This document shows positions 1-10,357 of a stretch of DNA of 64,000 bases, piece by piece. The DNA is from Streptomyces tateyamensis (lineage in GTDB: Bacteria > Actinomycetota > Actinomycetes > Streptomycetales > Streptomycetaceae), in NCBI RefSeq assembly GCF_003205575.1, contig NZ_PYBW01000053.1:268-64267 (forward strand). The letters run 5' to 3'. The translations under genes and the position numbers were made by a program. Positions within the stretch are counted from its first letter, which is position 1, and the number at the start of each line of letters is the position of its first letter. Under the pieces are notes generated by a model. It searched no databases. It was not told the DNA's origin and worked only from the letters and a program-made list of their open reading frames with translations.

Positions 1-925
1 CCTGGTGGTCTTCCTGGTGCTGCCCCTGGTGATCGGTCAGACCGAGCACAAGGTGATGGCCCACATGCAGGGCCGGCTCGGCCCGATGTACGCCGGCGGC
101 TTCCACGGCTGGGCCCAGCTGGTCGCCGACGGCGTCAAGTTCGCCCAGAAGGAGGACGTGGTCCCGGCCGGCGCCGACCGCCGGGTCTTCCAGCTGGCCC
201 CGGCCGTCGCCCTGCTGCCCTACCTGGTCGTGCTGCTGGCCGTCCCGGTCGGCCCGAACGGCTTCGTCGGCCAGGCGCTGGACGCGGGCATCTTCTTCGT
301 GCTGGCCGTGATGGGCATCGGCGTGCTCGGCGCGCTGATGGCCGGCTGGGCCAGCGCCAACAAGTTCTCGCTGCTGGGCGGCCTGCGCACGGCCGCCCAG
401 CTGATGAGCTACGAGCTGCCGATGCTGCTGGCCGCCGCCTCGGTGGCGATGGCGGCCGGCACCCTGTCGCTGCCCGGCATCCTGGACGCCTTCCACTGGT
501 GGTGGCTGCCCTGGCAGGCGATCGGCGCCTTCGTCTTCTTCACCGCGGGCCTGGCCGAGCTGCAGCGCCCGCCGTTCGACATGCCGGTGGCCGACTCCGA
601 GATCATCTTCGGCGCCTACACCGAGTACACCGGGATCCGGTTCGCGTTCTTCCTGCTCGCCGAGTACGGCGGGATCCTGGTGCTCTGCGCGCTGACCTCG
701 GTGCTCTTCCTGGGCGGCTGGCACGGCCCGCTGTCCGACAGCCTGGGCTGGCTGTGGACGCTGCTGAAGGCCTTCGCGCTGGCCTTCGTGGTGATCTGGG
801 CCCGCGTCACCTTCCCCCGGCTGCGCGAGGACCAGCTGATGCGGTTCGCCTGGACCGTGCTGATCCCGCTCGCCCTGCTCCAGCTCGCCCTGACCGGCAT
901 CATCAAGGTGGCGATCTCCCAGTGA
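1..925 (+). CDS. nuoH: NADH-quinone oxidoreductase subunit H, 5' truncated by the window edge
   Basis: Membrane subunit of respiratory complex I that sits at the quinone pocket, next to the peripheral arm. About 307 C-terminal residues are present; the reading frame is already open at base 2, so the start lies outside the window. Conserved stretches are visible: [17 protein letters not shown] near the beginning, then [13 protein letters not shown], and the quinone-site block [15 protein letters not shown] followed by [14 protein letters not shown]. Several hydrophobic helices follow to the stop. The stop overlaps the nuoI start (GTGA), so the genes are translationally coupled within the nuo operon. 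The identification is secure from sequence family and gene order. Confidence 0.97.
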   Translation, partial: LVVFLVLPLVIGQTEHKVMAHMQGRLGPMYAGGFHGWAQLVADGVKFAQKEDVVPAGADRRVFQLAPAVALLPYLVVLLAVPVGPNGFVGQALDAGIFFVLAVMGIGVLGALMAGWASANKFSLLGGLRTAAQLMSYELPMLLAAASVAMAAGTLSLPGILDAFHWWWLPWQAIGAFVFFTAGLAELQRPPFDMPVADSEIIFGAYTEYTGIRFAFFLLAEYGGILVLCALTSVLFLGGWHGPLSDSLGWLWTLLKAFALAFVVIWARVTFPRLREDQLMRFAWTVLIPLALLQLALTGIIKVAISQ

Positions 926-1458
926 ACCTCCCCGGCTCCGGCCTGGCCAAGGGCCTCGCCGTCACCCTGCGCACGATGACCCGACGGACCGTCACCGCGC
1001 AGTACCCGGACACCCAGCCGCTGCTGCCGCCGCGCAGCCGCGGGGTGATCGGGCTGCTGGAGGAGAACTGCACGGTCTGCATGCTCTGCGCCCGCGAGTG
1101 CCCGGACTGGTGCATCTACATCGACTCGCACAAGGAGACGCTGCCGGCCGCCGACCCGAACGCCCGGGCCCGCACCCGCAACGTGCTGGACCGGTTCGCC
1201 ATCGACTTCTCGCTCTGCATGTACTGCGGGATCTGCATCGAGGTCTGCCCGTTCGACGCGCTCTTCTGGTCGCCGGAGTTCGAGTACGCCGAGACGGACA
1301 TCCTGGAACTCACCCACGAGCGGGAGAAGCTGCGCGAGTGGATGTGGACGGTTCCGGCCCCGCCGGCCCTGGATCCGGCGGCCGAGGAGCCCAAGGAGAT
1401 CGCCGCCGCCCGCAAGGCGGCCGAGAAGCTGGCCGCCGCGGCGGGTGATGCCTCGTGA
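922..1458 (+). CDS. nuoI: NADH-quinone oxidoreductase subunit I (2x[4Fe-4S] ferredoxin)
   Basis: Peripheral-arm subunit carrying the two tetranuclear clusters (N6a/N6b) that pass electrons toward the quinone. The 178-aa product has both ferredoxin motifs: [11 protein letters not shown] and [11 protein letters not shown], each followed by a proline two residues on or nearby, as in 8Fe ferredoxins. The C-terminal tail is charged and Ala/Glu/Lys-rich, typical of actinobacterial NuoI. I chose GTG at 922, which overlaps the nuoH stop by four bases; the frame is open further upstream but only as antisense-like composition inside nuoH. The end overlaps nuoJ in the same way. Confidence 0.96.
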   Translation: MNLPGSGLAKGLAVTLRTMTRRTVTAQYPDTQPLLPPRSRGVIGLLEENCTVCMLCARECPDWCIYIDSHKETLPAADPNARARTRNVLDRFAIDFSLCMYCGICIEVCPFDALFWSPEFEYAETDILELTHEREKLREWMWTVPAPPALDPAAEEPKEIAAARKAAEKLAAAAGDAS

Positions 1459-2063
1459 CCGGGTTCCTGCTCGCCGCCGCCGGCCCGCTCGACGCGGCCC
1501 CGCGCGGCTTCCTGTCGCCCACCGGCGTGGAGATCGTCTTCGTCCTGGTCGGCCTGGCGGTGCTGGGCGCCGCCGTGGTCTCGGTGACCACCCGGCAGCT
1601 GGTGCACGCCGCCCTGTGGCTGGTGGTCGCCCTCGGCGGCCTGGCGGTGGAGTTCCTGCTGCTCACCGCCGAGTTCGTGGCCTGGGTGCAGGTGCTGATC
1701 TACCTCGGCTCGGTGGTGGTACTGGTGCTGTTCGGCCTGATGCTCACCCGGGCGCCGATCGGCCGCTCGCCGGACGCCGACTCCAAGAACCGCTGGGTGG
1801 CGCTGGGCGTGGCCCTGGCCGCGGCCGCCACCCTGGTGACCCTGGTGGTGGACGCGTTCCGCACCTCCTGGATCGACCTGGGCGCGGGCGGCGGCTCCAC
1901 CGCGGTGACCGGCGCCAGCCTGTTCCGGCACTGGGTGCTGCCGTTCGAGGCGCTCTCGGTGCTGCTGCTGGCCGCGCTGGTCGGCGCCATCGTGATCTCC
2001 CGCACCGGCTCGGGCAAGGCCAAGCCGCGGCCCGGCAAGCTGACCACCCGGCAGGAGCGCTGA
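1455..2063 (+). CDS. nuoJ: NADH-quinone oxidoreductase subunit J
   Basis: Membrane-arm subunit of complex I. The 202-aa product has five hydrophobic helices, including [18 protein letters not shown] near residue 30 and the block [20 protein letters not shown], which carries the helix 3 region that is strongly conserved in NuoJ. It starts with GTG overlapping the nuoI stop (GTGA). The C-terminus is short and basic ([18 protein letters not shown]). Assignment rests on these helices and on its position between nuoI and nuoK. Confidence 0.95.
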   Translation: MTGFLLAAAGPLDAAPRGFLSPTGVEIVFVLVGLAVLGAAVVSVTTRQLVHAALWLVVALGGLAVEFLLLTAEFVAWVQVLIYLGSVVVLVLFGLMLTRAPIGRSPDADSKNRWVALGVALAAAATLVTLVVDAFRTSWIDLGAGGGSTAVTGASLFRHWVLPFEALSVLLLAALVGAIVISRTGSGKAKPRPGKLTTRQER

Positions 2064-2070
2064 CGCCCCG

Positions 2071-2448
2071 ATGCACCTCCTCTACCCGGCCGTCCTCGCC
2101 GCGCTGCTGTTCTGCGTCGGCGTGTACGGCGTGCTGGCCCGGCGCAACGCCGTGCTGCTGCTGATGTCGGTCGAGCTGATGCTCAACGCCGTCAACCTCA
2201 ACCTGATCGCCTTCGACGCCTGGCTGCGCGACGCGCTGCACGCCGGGCAGGCGCTCACCCTCTTCGCCATCACCGTCGCCGCCGCTGAGATCGGCCTGGG
2301 CCTGGCCATCGTGCTGCTGGTCTTCCGGACCCGCGGCACCGCCGACGTGGACCGGATCACCGCGCTCGGCGACCGCGCCGCCGAGGTGCCGGCCCAGCCG
2401 ACGGAGCCCGCTGCCGACCCCGCGCCGAAGGGCCAGGCCGTCTCGTGA
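2071..2448 (+). CDS. nuoK: NADH-quinone oxidoreductase subunit K
   Basis: Small antiporter-related (MrpC-like) membrane subunit of complex I. Three helices are visible with the two conserved membrane glutamates, in [17 protein letters not shown] and in [17 protein letters not shown], which belong to the proton-conducting charge chain. At 125 aa it is longer than the usual ~100 because of a hydrophilic Pro/Ala-rich C-terminal tail, a common actinobacterial feature. ATG start 7 bases after nuoJ; its stop overlaps the nuoL GTG. Confidence 0.95.
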   Translation: MHLLYPAVLAALLFCVGVYGVLARRNAVLLLMSVELMLNAVNLNLIAFDAWLRDALHAGQALTLFAITVAAAEIGLGLAIVLLVFRTRGTADVDRITALGDRAAEVPAQPTEPAADPAPKGQAVS

Positions 2449-4403
2449 ACATCGCCCTGATCGCGCTGGTCCCGGCGCTGCCCGCGCTCGGCGCCGCCGC
2501 CACCCTGGCCACCGGCCGCCGCGCACCCGGCTGGACCAAGCCGCTGGCGGTCCTGCCGGTGCTGACCGCCGCCGTGCTGGCGCTCGTCGTGGCGGTGCAG
2601 CTGGGCACCGGCCGCACCCTGGACGCCGCCACCCGGCTGACCCCCACCGGCGGCCCGGACATCTCGCTCGCCGTGCACCTGGACGGCTACACCTCGCTGA
2701 TCTCGGTGCTGGTCGGCCTGGTCGCCTGCTGCGTGCAGATCTACTCCACCGCCTACCTGAAGACCGACCCGCGCTACCCGTCCTACGCCGCGCTGGTCTC
2801 GCTCTTCACCGCCGCGATGCTGCTGGTGGTCTACTCGGGCGACCTGGTGGTGCTGCTGGTCGGCTGGGAGGTCATGGGCATCTGCTCGTACTTCCTGATC
2901 GGCCACCACTGGGAGACGGCGGACGCCCGGTCCGCCTCGCTCAAGGCCTTCCTGGTCACCAAGCTGGGCGACGTGCCGTTCCTGTTCGGCATCTTCGTGC
3001 TGGCCGCCGACGCGCACAGCTTCCGGATCACCCAGGTGCTCGGCGCCGCCGGGCACGGCCAGCTGCACCACCCGACGCTGGCCGCGCTGCTGCTGCTGGC
3101 CGGGGTGGCCGGCAAGAGCGCCCAGTTCCCGCTGCACACCTGGCTCCCGGACGCGATGGCCGGCCCCACCCCGGTCTCGGCGCTGATCCACGCGGCCACC
3201 ATGGTCGCGGCCGGCATCTACCTGGTGGCCCGGCTGCTGCCGGTCTTCCTGCTCTCCGGCGCGGCCCTGGTGGTGCTGGCGGTGATCGCCGCCGTCACCA
3301 TGATCGGCTCGGCGCTGGCCGCCCTGGCCCAGGACGACATCAAGCGGGTGCTCGCCTACTCCACCGTCGGCCAGCTCGGCTACATGGCCGGCGCGCTGGC
3401 CAGCGGCGACCGGCAGGCGGCCGTCTTCCACCTGGTCAGCCACGGCGCCTTCAAGGCGCTGCTGTTCCTGTCGGCCGGCGTGCTGATCCACGCCGCCCAC
3501 ACCAACTCGCTGACCGCCATGTCGGGCCTGCCCGGCCTGCGCGCCAGGGTGCCGGACGCCCGCTGGACGCTGGGCATCGGCCTGGTCGCGCTGGTCGGCC
3601 TGCCGCCGTTCGCCGGCTTCTTCTCCAAGGAGGCGGTGCTCACCGCCGCCGAGAAGGCCGCCGCCGGCGCGGCGTTGACCAACGGCGTCGGTCCGGCGAG
3701 CGCGGTGCCCACCGCGGCCGGCTGGATCGTGCTGCTGGCTGGCAGCCTGACCGCGCTGCTCACCGCGGTGTACGCCACCCGGCTCTGGCTGCTGGCCTTC
3801 CCGGCCAAGGCCATCGCCCGGCGCGGCGGCACCGCCCCCGAGCCCGGGGCGCCCTACTCGCCCGAGCTCGACGAGGCCGACCCCGGGCAGGCCGAGCCGG
3901 CCGCGATGCGCTGGCCGCTCTGGGTGCTGGCCGTCCCCGCGATCGGCTTCGGCGTGGCTGGCCTGAACCCCGACTGGCTGCCGGCCCTGCTGGACGGCGG
4001 CTCGCTGCGCCCCTCGGCCAACACCTGGGTGATCGGCACCGGCCTGGCCGTGGCCGGCGTGCTCGTCTGCTGGGCCACCTGGCGCACCGTCAGCACCCGC
4101 TCCGGCGCCGCCGCCGACCCCGGCCGGGCGCTGCTCGGCCGGCTGTTCGGCCCCGCCCGCCAGGGCTTCGGCCTGGACCGCCTCTACTCGCTGCTCTTCG
4201 TGCGCCCCGCCCTGGGCGCCGCCGCGCTGGTCCGCTTCCTGGACCGCGAGGTGGTCGAGGGCTACGTGCAGGGCTCCGGCGGCGCGGCCAGGCTGCTCGG
4301 TTGGCTGGTCCGGCGCAGCCAGAGCGGCAACGCCCAGACCTACCTGAGCGCGCTGCTGGCCGCCTCGGTGCTCATCGCGGTCTTCGTGGCGGTGGGCGCA
4401 TGA
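2445..4403 (+). CDS. nuoL: NADH-quinone oxidoreductase subunit L
   Basis: Distal proton-pumping, antiporter-like membrane subunit (652 aa, family-typical length). The N-terminal region shows [20 protein letters not shown], then [20 protein letters not shown], containing the conserved Glu of helix 5. The core block [20 protein letters not shown] and the lysine in [18 protein letters not shown] are the hallmarks of NuoL/M/N pumps. The C-terminal third holds the amphipathic lateral region and the last helices. GTG start overlaps the nuoK stop. Confidence 0.96.
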   Translation: MNIALIALVPALPALGAAATLATGRRAPGWTKPLAVLPVLTAAVLALVVAVQLGTGRTLDAATRLTPTGGPDISLAVHLDGYTSLISVLVGLVACCVQIYSTAYLKTDPRYPSYAALVSLFTAAMLLVVYSGDLVVLLVGWEVMGICSYFLIGHHWETADARSASLKAFLVTKLGDVPFLFGIFVLAADAHSFRITQVLGAAGHGQLHHPTLAALLLLAGVAGKSAQFPLHTWLPDAMAGPTPVSALIHAATMVAAGIYLVARLLPVFLLSGAALVVLAVIAAVTMIGSALAALAQDDIKRVLAYSTVGQLGYMAGALASGDRQAAVFHLVSHGAFKALLFLSAGVLIHAAHTNSLTAMSGLPGLRARVPDARWTLGIGLVALVGLPPFAGFFSKEAVLTAAEKAAAGAALTNGVGPASAVPTAAGWIVLLAGSLTALLTAVYATRLWLLAFPAKAIARRGGTAPEPGAPYSPELDEADPGQAEPAAMRWPLWVLAVPAIGFGVAGLNPDWLPALLDGGSLRPSANTWVIGTGLAVAGVLVCWATWRTVSTRSGAAADPGRALLGRLFGPARQGFGLDRLYSLLFVRPALGAAALVRFLDREVVEGYVQGSGGAARLLGWLVRRSQSGNAQTYLSALLAASVLIAVFVAVGA

Positions 4404-4452
4404 TCCTCCGTCACCGCGCCGCTGCTCAGTCCGTGCTCGATGGGGGTCCCCG

Positions 4453-6009
4453 ATGAACGCGCTCCTGATCGCGCTGCTGGCGCTGCCGCTGCTGGGCGCC
4501 GCCGCCACGCTGGCGCCCGGCCTGTTCGGCGCCGACCCGACGGCGCGCGGCCGGCGCGCGCTGCGCTTCAACGCGGTGCTGACCGGCCTGGTGCTGGCGC
4601 TGGCCGTGGCGCTGGCGGCCGGCTTCGACCACGCGCACCCGGGCCGGATGCAGGGCGGCGTCGACGTCTCCTGGATCCCCGCGCTCGGCGTCCGCTTCCA
4701 CCTCGGGGTGGACGGCGTCTCGCTGCCGCTGGTGGTGCTGACCGCGCTGCTCAGCTTCCTGTGCGCGCTCTACTCTACGAAGCGTCCGCCGGACGGCGAG
4801 GGCACCCCGTCCGCGCTCTCCTTCACCGGTCTCTTCCTGCTGCTCGAAGTCGGCATGCTGGCCACCTTCCTGGTGCTGGACCTGCTGCTCTTCTTCCTCG
4901 CCTTCGAGATCGTGCTGGTCCCGATGTACTTCCTGATCGCCCGTTGGGGCAGCGGGGCCCGCACCGCCTCGGCGTTCCGGTTCATCCTCTACACGCTGCT
5001 CGGCTCGGCCGTGATGCTGCTCGGCTTCCTGCTGATCGGGCTGCACGCCGGCACCTTCGACATGACCGAGCTGGCCGCCCGGCACGGCAGCGGCCTGAGT
5101 CACTCCACCCAGCTGCTGGCCGCGCTGGCGATCGGGCTGGGCCTGCTGGTCAAGGCGCCGGCCTGGCCGCTGCACAGCTGGCTGCCGGACGCGCACACCT
5201 CCGCCCCGACGGTGGGCTCGGTGCTGCTGGCCGGGGTGCTGCTCAAGATGGGCACCTACGGCCTGGTCCGGGTGCTGCTGCCGATCGTGCCGGACGGCAC
5301 CGCGACCTTCGCGCCCTACCTGGGCGCGCTGGCCGCGGTCGGCATCGTCTACGGCTCGCTGGCCTGCCTGGCGCTGGCCCGGGCCGGGCGCGGCGGCGAC
5401 CTCAAGCGGCTGATCGCCTTCTCCTCGGTCGGCCACATGGGCTTCGTGCTGCTGGGCATCGCCTCGCTCACCCCGGTCGGACTGAACGGAGCGCTGTTCG
5501 CCAACATCGCGCACGGCCTGATCACCGGCCTGCTGTTCTTCGTGGTCGGCGCGCTCAAGGACCGCTACGGCACCGCCGACCTGGACACCCTGGCCGGGGC
5601 GAGCGGCGCGGCGCTGTACGGGCGGGCGCCACGGCTCGGCGCGCTGCTCGCCTTCGGTGCCGTGGCCAGCCTCGGCCTGCCGGGCCTGGCCGGCTTCTGG
5701 GGCGAGCTGCTGGCGATGTTCGGCGCCTTCCAGCCGGGGGCCGGCCTGCACCGCCCCGCCTTCCTGGTCTTCATGGCGCTGGCGGGCCTGGGCACCCTGC
5801 TGACCGCGGCCTACCTGCTGGTCGTGGTGCGCAGGGTCTGCATGGGCGACCCGGCCCAGCCGGCCGCCGTCCAGGTCGCCGAGCTGCGCGGCTACGAGGC
5901 GGTCAGCTGGACCCCGCTGGCCGTGCTCACCGTGGTCGCGGGCCTGTGGCCGGCGCTGCTGCTCACCTTGTCCGACCCGGTGGTCAAGCAGCTGCTGGCG
6001 GTGGGCTGA
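4453..6009 (+). CDS. nuoM: NADH-quinone oxidoreductase subunit M
   Basis: Antiporter-like proton-pumping subunit of complex I (518 aa). Key features: FFLAFEIVLVPMYFLIARWG with the conserved membrane Glu, the broken-helix block HSWLPDAHTSAPTVGSVLLA, and the pump lysine in DLKRLIAFSSVGHMGFVLLG. ATG 4453 was chosen because it opens the hydrophobic N-terminal helix directly; 49 bases separate it from nuoL, the widest gap in this part of the operon. The stop lies three bases before the nuoN start. Confidence 0.96.
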   Translation: MNALLIALLALPLLGAAATLAPGLFGADPTARGRRALRFNAVLTGLVLALAVALAAGFDHAHPGRMQGGVDVSWIPALGVRFHLGVDGVSLPLVVLTALLSFLCALYSTKRPPDGEGTPSALSFTGLFLLLEVGMLATFLVLDLLLFFLAFEIVLVPMYFLIARWGSGARTASAFRFILYTLLGSAVMLLGFLLIGLHAGTFDMTELAARHGSGLSHSTQLLAALAIGLGLLVKAPAWPLHSWLPDAHTSAPTVGSVLLAGVLLKMGTYGLVRVLLPIVPDGTATFAPYLGALAAVGIVYGSLACLALARAGRGGDLKRLIAFSSVGHMGFVLLGIASLTPVGLNGALFANIAHGLITGLLFFVVGALKDRYGTADLDTLAGASGAALYGRAPRLGALLAFGAVASLGLPGLAGFWGELLAMFGAFQPGAGLHRPAFLVFMALAGLGTLLTAAYLLVVVRRVCMGDPAQPAAVQVAELRGYEAVSWTPLAVLTVVAGLWPALLLTLSDPVVKQLLAVG

Positions 6010-6012
6010 CCG

Positions 6013-7557
6013 ATGACGACCACCCAGCTGACGACCACTCACCTGATGGGGCAGGCCGTGAACCTTGCCGTGCCGAACGCGGGCTCGCTGATCCAGTCGG
6101 TGGACTGGGTGGCGATCGCCCCGCCGCTGATCGCCGCGGCCACCGCACTGCTGGTGCTGCTGGCCGACCTGCTGCTGCCGCCGGGCGCCAAGCGCCTACT
6201 CGGGCCGCTGACCGCGCTCGGCCTGCTCGGCGCGCTGGCCGCGCTGCTGCCGCTGGTGCACGGCACGCCGCGGTCGACCTTCTGCGGCGCCGCGGGCTGC
6301 TCCTACGTGGCCGACCACTTCGCGCTCGCCTTCCAGCTGCTGGCGCTGGGCGGGGCGCTGCTGGCCGCGCTGCTCTCGCAGGTGACCGTGGCCGAGGACC
6401 GGCTGCCGGCCGGCGAGTACTGGTTCCTGCTGCTCAGCAGCGCCGCGGGCGCCGCGCTGCTGCCGGCCGCCCGCGACCTGGCCACCCTGGTGGTCGCCCT
6501 CGAGGTGGTCTCGCTGCCCTCCTTCGCGCTGGTGGCGCTGAAGCGGGACGGCCGGGGCGGCGAGGCGGCGCTGAAGTTCTTCCTCTCCTCGGTCACCGCG
6601 ACCGCCGTGATGCTGCTGGGCGTCAGCTTCCTGTACGCCGCGACCGGCAGCCTCCAGCTGGGCGCGATCGCCGACGGGCTCGGCCAGCTGCCGGGCCGGC
6701 TGAAGCCGCTGGCCGAGGCGGGCGGCATGCTCACCCTGGTCGGCTTCGCCTTCAAGGTGGCGGCCGTGCCGTTCCACTTCTGGGTGCCGGACACCTACGC
6801 CGGCGCGCCGCTGCCGGTGGCCGGCTACCTCTCGGTGGTCGGCAAGGCGTCCGGGTTCGCCGGGCTGGCGCTGGTCACCTCGCTCGCGCTGCGCCCCTAC
6901 GGGCACACCTGGGGGCTGCTGCTGGCGGTACTGGCCGCGGTCACCATGACGGCGGGCAACACGGCGGCGCTGCGCCAGCGCGCCGACTCGGCGCAGGGCG
7001 CGGTGCGGCTGCTCGCCTGGTCCTCGGTGGCCCAGGCCGGCTACCTGCTGGTCCCGCTGGCGGCCGCCGGCTACGCGGGCAGCGCCCACCCGCTGGGCGC
7101 CACCGTGGCCTACGCGCTGATCTACGGCCTGGTCAACCTGGGCGCCTTCGGGGTGGCCGCGCTGGTCGCCCGCACCCGCCCGGCCAACCGACTGGACGAC
7201 TACCGGGGCCTGTTCGCCCGCGACCGGTTCGCGGCCCTGGCGCTGGCCTTCTTCCTGCTCTGCCTGGCCGGCCTGCCGCCGGGCGTGGTCGGCCTGTTCG
7301 GCAAGGTGGTGGTCTTCCAGGCGGCGGTGGACGCCGGCCTGGGCTGGCTGGCGGTGGTGATGGCGGCCAACGTGGTGATCGCCCTGTACTACTACCTGTT
7401 CTGGACGGCTCGGCTCTTCACCCCGGGCGAGGCCGCCGAGCCGGCCCGCACCCCGGGTCCGCTGACCGCGACCCTGGGCCTGGCCGCGGTGGGCGCGGTG
7501 GTGCTCTCGGTGGCCCCGCAGCTGGTCCTCCAGGTGGTCTCCGGCTCGCTGTTCTGA
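6013..7557 (+). CDS. nuoN: NADH-quinone oxidoreductase subunit N
   Basis: Third antiporter-like subunit and the last gene of the nuo operon (514 aa). The NuoN signature is clear: [20 protein letters not shown] with the conserved Glu, [20 protein letters not shown], and the lysine-containing cytoplasmic/helix region. The first ~12 residues are hydrophilic and an in-frame ATG at 6046 ([11 protein letters not shown]) could be the true start; the upstream ATG is kept because it follows nuoM by only three bases. Confidence 0.95.
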   Translation: MTTTQLTTTHLMGQAVNLAVPNAGSLIQSVDWVAIAPPLIAAATALLVLLADLLLPPGAKRLLGPLTALGLLGALAALLPLVHGTPRSTFCGAAGCSYVADHFALAFQLLALGGALLAALLSQVTVAEDRLPAGEYWFLLLSSAAGAALLPAARDLATLVVALEVVSLPSFALVALKRDGRGGEAALKFFLSSVTATAVMLLGVSFLYAATGSLQLGAIADGLGQLPGRLKPLAEAGGMLTLVGFAFKVAAVPFHFWVPDTYAGAPLPVAGYLSVVGKASGFAGLALVTSLALRPYGHTWGLLLAVLAAVTMTAGNTAALRQRADSAQGAVRLLAWSSVAQAGYLLVPLAAAGYAGSAHPLGATVAYALIYGLVNLGAFGVAALVARTRPANRLDDYRGLFARDRFAALALAFFLLCLAGLPPGVVGLFGKVVVFQAAVDAGLGWLAVVMAANVVIALYYYLFWTARLFTPGEAAEPARTPGPLTATLGLAAVGAVVLSVAPQLVLQVVSGSLF

Positions 7558-7696
7558 TCGCCCGGCTGCCTGGCCCCGGCTGCGGGCGGCCCGCGGACGT
7601 GGGAGGAAGGGAACCCGGGCCCCTGCCTGCCGCGTTGTCCAGGCAACGAGGGATGTGACCAGAGGGCCTCCCACCGCACCACTTGGAGGGGCTGCC

Positions 7697-8557
7697 GTGC
7701 ACCGCCAGCACAACGGACTGCGAACGGCCGTGCTCCTCGGGGCACTGTCCGCGCTGATCATCGTGATCGGCAGCTTCTTCGGACGGACCGGTCTGATCGT
7801 CGGCCTGCTGATCGCGCTCGGCACCAACGGCTACGCGTACTGGAACAGCGACCGGATGGCGCTGCGCGCGATGCGGGCCCGCCCGGTCAGCGAGATCGAG
7901 GCGCCGGCGCTCTACCGGATCGTGCGCGAGCTCTCCACCTCCGCCCGGCAGCCGATGCCCCGGCTCTACATCTCGCCGACCGCCGCGCCCAACGCCTTCG
8001 CCACCGGCCGCAACCCGCGCAACGCCGCGGTCTGCTGCACCGACGGCATCCTGCGCCTGCTCGACGAGCGGGAGCTGCGCGGCGTGCTCGGCCACGAACT
8101 CAGCCACGTCTACAACCGCGACATCCTGATCTCGTCCGTGGCCGGAGCGCTGGCCTCGGTGATCATGTTCCTGGTGAACTTCGCCTGGCTGATCCCGTTC
8201 GGCCGCGACGAGGACGACGACGGACCCGGGCTCTTCGGCCTCCTGGCCGTCATGATCCTGGGCCCGCTCGCCGCCACCCTGATCCAACTGGCCGTCAGCC
8301 GCTCCCGGGAGTACCAGGCGGACGCCGACGGTGCCCGGATCACCGGTGACCCGCTGGCGCTGGCCGGCGCGCTGCGCAAGCTGGAGGTCGGCACGCAGCA
8401 GCGGCCGCTGCCCGCCGAGCCGCAGATCCAGACGGCCAGTCACATGATGATCGCCAGCCCGTTCGGGGCGGGGCAGGCCGGGACCAGGCTCTTCTCCCCC
8501 CACCCGCCGATGCCGGAGCGGATCGCCCGGCTGGAGCGGATGGCCGGCCGGCCCTGA
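7697..8557 (+). CDS. htpX: M48-family membrane zinc metalloprotease HtpX
   Basis: Integral-membrane heat-shock protease that cleaves damaged membrane proteins. The 286-aa product has two N-terminal helices ([31 protein letters not shown]), the zinc motif HELSH at residues 133-137 and the third ligand Glu205 in [14 protein letters not shown]. Two further hydrophobic stretches lie between them. The start is GTG 7697, preceded by a TTGGAGGGG ribosome site; an in-frame GTG at 7655 would add a non-homologous Pro-rich leader. The C-terminal [17 protein letters not shown] motif is characteristic of HtpX. A 17-base tandem repeat begins at the stop codon. Confidence 0.95.
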   Translation: MHRQHNGLRTAVLLGALSALIIVIGSFFGRTGLIVGLLIALGTNGYAYWNSDRMALRAMRARPVSEIEAPALYRIVRELSTSARQPMPRLYISPTAAPNAFATGRNPRNAAVCCTDGILRLLDERELRGVLGHELSHVYNRDILISSVAGALASVIMFLVNFAWLIPFGRDEDDDGPGLFGLLAVMILGPLAATLIQLAVSRSREYQADADGARITGDPLALAGALRKLEVGTQQRPLPAEPQIQTASHMMIASPFGAGQAGTRLFSPHPPMPERIARLERMAGRP

Positions 8558-8605
8558 CCCGCCCTCACCTCTGACCCGACCTCATCTCTGACCCGACCTC
8601 ACCTC
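8555..8605 (+). repeat. 17-base tandem repeat, three copies, starting at the htpX stop
   Basis: Three consecutive 17-base units (8555-8571, 8572-8588, 8589-8605), consensus TGACCCGACCTCACCTC with one or two mismatches; a partial fourth begins TGGCCCG. The first unit contains the htpX TGA. Confidence 0.85.
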
Positions 8606-8740
8606 TGGCCCGCCGGGCCGACCCGGGTTTGGTCCAACGCTCATCGGGCGGTGGTGCCCCGGTCGGCACGGGTTCACCCGGCGGGGAAGGCGGCACGGGG
8701 GCGGGCCGCGGTGGCCCGCGCGCGAGCGGGGAGGACCACC

Positions 8741-10357
8741 ATGTGCGAGCACGACAGCTGCGGGCACCACGAGGAGCCGCCGACCGGCCCCGACCGGCGG
8801 GCGCTGCTGCGCACCGGCCTGGTGGCGGGCGCGGCCACCGCGCTGACCCTGGGGCCGGTCGCCTTCGCGGCGGCAGCGGCGGGCGTCCCGGCGCCGGGCA
8901 GCAGCACCAGCAGTACCGTCAGCGGACACCTGGAGACCGGCGCAGCCGACTTCGTCTACCTCCCCGTCGAGGTGCCCGCGGGCGTGCGGGAGATCGCGGT
9001 CTCCTACAGCTACGACCGGCCTGCCGTGCCGGCCGGCACCCCGGGCAACTCCTGCGACATCGGGATCTTCGACGAGCGCGGCACCGAACTGGGCGGCGAG
9101 GGCTTCCGCGGCTGGTCCGGCGGGTTCCGCACGTCCTTCGTGATCAGCAACTCCGAGGCCACCCCCGGCTACCTGCCCGGCCCGGTCAACCCCGGCACCT
9201 GGCACGTGGTGCTCGGCCCGTACCAGGTCGCGCCGCAGGGCCTGGACTACCAGGTCCAGATCACCCTGACCTTCGGTGAGCCAGGGCCGGCCGCCCCCGT
9301 GCACTACCCGGCCGACCGGGCCCGAGGCCGCGGCCGGGCCTGGTACCGCGGCGACTGCCACCTGCACACCGTGTACTCGGACGGGCGCCGGCTGCCCGGG
9401 GAGGTGGCCGCCGGGGCCCGGGCGGCGGGCCTGGACTTCATGGTCTCCACCGACCACAACACCTCCTCCTCGCACGCGGTCTGGGGCCCGCTGGCCGGCG
9501 AGGACCTGCTGATCATCACCGGCGAGGAGATCACCACCCGCAACGGCCACTGGCTGGCGCTGGGCACCGAGCCGGGGGAGTGGGTCGACTGGCGCTACCG
9601 GGCCCGCGACAACGCCTACCCCCGGTTCGTCCGCCAGGTGCACCGCGCGGGCGGCCTGGTGGTGCCGGCCCACCCGTACTGCCCGTACGTGGCCTGCCAG
9701 TGGAAGTTCGGCTACCAGGGCGCGGACCTGGTCGAGGTGTGGAACGGCCCGTGGACCTACGACGACGAGTCGGCGGTGGACGCCTGGGACTCGCACCTGG
9801 CCGAGGACCTGAGGGCCGGGCGGGCCTGGCTGCCCGCGATGGGCAACAGCGACGCGCACAGCGTGCCGCAGGTGATCGGCTCCCCGCACAACGTGGTGCT
9901 GGCCGAGGACCTGACCCGGGACCAGGTGCTGGCCGGGCTGCGGGCCGGGCGCAGCTGGCTGGCCGAGTCGGCCGCGGTCCAACTGGAGTTCACCGCCACC
10001 GGGCGCGGCCGGCGGGCCGGGATCGGCGAGCGCCTCGCGGTGCCGGCCGACGCGCCGGTGGACGTGGTGCTCACGGTCTCCGGTGTCCCGAACGGCACGG
10101 TGCGCCTGATCACCGACGAGGGGCAACTGCACCAGGAGTCGCTGCCCGCCGCCGGAACCGGCACGGTGACCTGGCGCACCACCGCCTCGCTGGCGACCTA
10201 CGTGCGGGCGGAGGTGCGCCACCCGCTGCCGGACGGCACGCCCGGCAAGGGCAACACCATGGGCCCGGCGCTGCCCTGGGGGCCGATGGCGGCGCTGACC
10301 AACCCGATCCTGCTGGGCGCACAGCAATCCTCCCAGGGCCTGTCAGACAGGCCCTAA
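8741..10357 (+). CDS. Tat-exported CehA/McbA-type PHP-domain metallohydrolase
   Basis: 538-aa protein with a twin-arginine leader (DRRALLRTGLVAGAATALTL, about residues 18-37, then an Ala-rich stretch), so it is probably exported folded with its metals. Residues ~50-195 look like a beta-sandwich; the catalytic PHP region starts at CHLHTVYSDG with His207 and His209, then STDHNTSSSH, PAHPYCPY and MGNSDAHSVPQ, all metal-ligand motifs of the PHP/CehA-McbA family of phosphoesterase-like hydrolases. Substrate is unknown. ATG 8741 has an SD (GGGGAGGA) seven bases upstream; upstream in-frame GTGs are ignored. The 3' end overlaps the convergent MASE1 gene by four bases. Confidence 0.85.
   Translation: MCEHDSCGHHEEPPTGPDRRALLRTGLVAGAATALTLGPVAFAAAAAGVPAPGSSTSSTVSGHLETGAADFVYLPVEVPAGVREIAVSYSYDRPAVPAGTPGNSCDIGIFDERGTELGGEGFRGWSGGFRTSFVISNSEATPGYLPGPVNPGTWHVVLGPYQVAPQGLDYQVQITLTFGEPGPAAPVHYPADRARGRGRAWYRGDCHLHTVYSDGRRLPGEVAAGARAAGLDFMVSTDHNTSSSHAVWGPLAGEDLLIITGEEITTRNGHWLALGTEPGEWVDWRYRARDNAYPRFVRQVHRAGGLVVPAHPYCPYVACQWKFGYQGADLVEVWNGPWTYDDESAVDAWDSHLAEDLRAGRAWLPAMGNSDAHSVPQVIGSPHNVVLAEDLTRDQVLAGLRAGRSWLAESAAVQLEFTATGRGRRAGIGERLAVPADAPVDVVLTVSGVPNGTVRLITDEGQLHQESLPAAGTGTVTWRTTASLATYVRAEVRHPLPDGTPGKGNTMGPALPWGPMAALTNPILLGAQQSSQGLSDRP
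10335..10355. terminator. Bidirectional hairpin at two overlapping convergent stops
   Basis: Perfect 9-bp stem AGGGCCTGT/ACAGGCCCT around a 3-base loop. It lies inside the last codons of both the PHP-protein gene (+) and the MASE1 gene (-), whose stop codons overlap at 10354-10357. No T-run follows, which is usual for this GC-rich group. Confidence 0.6.

Noticed and set aside
4440..7658. 1072-codon plus-strand frame across nuoM and nuoN
   Set aside because: Arg/Gly/Ala-rich shadow in another frame; the real nuoM and nuoN frames contain all conserved motifs.
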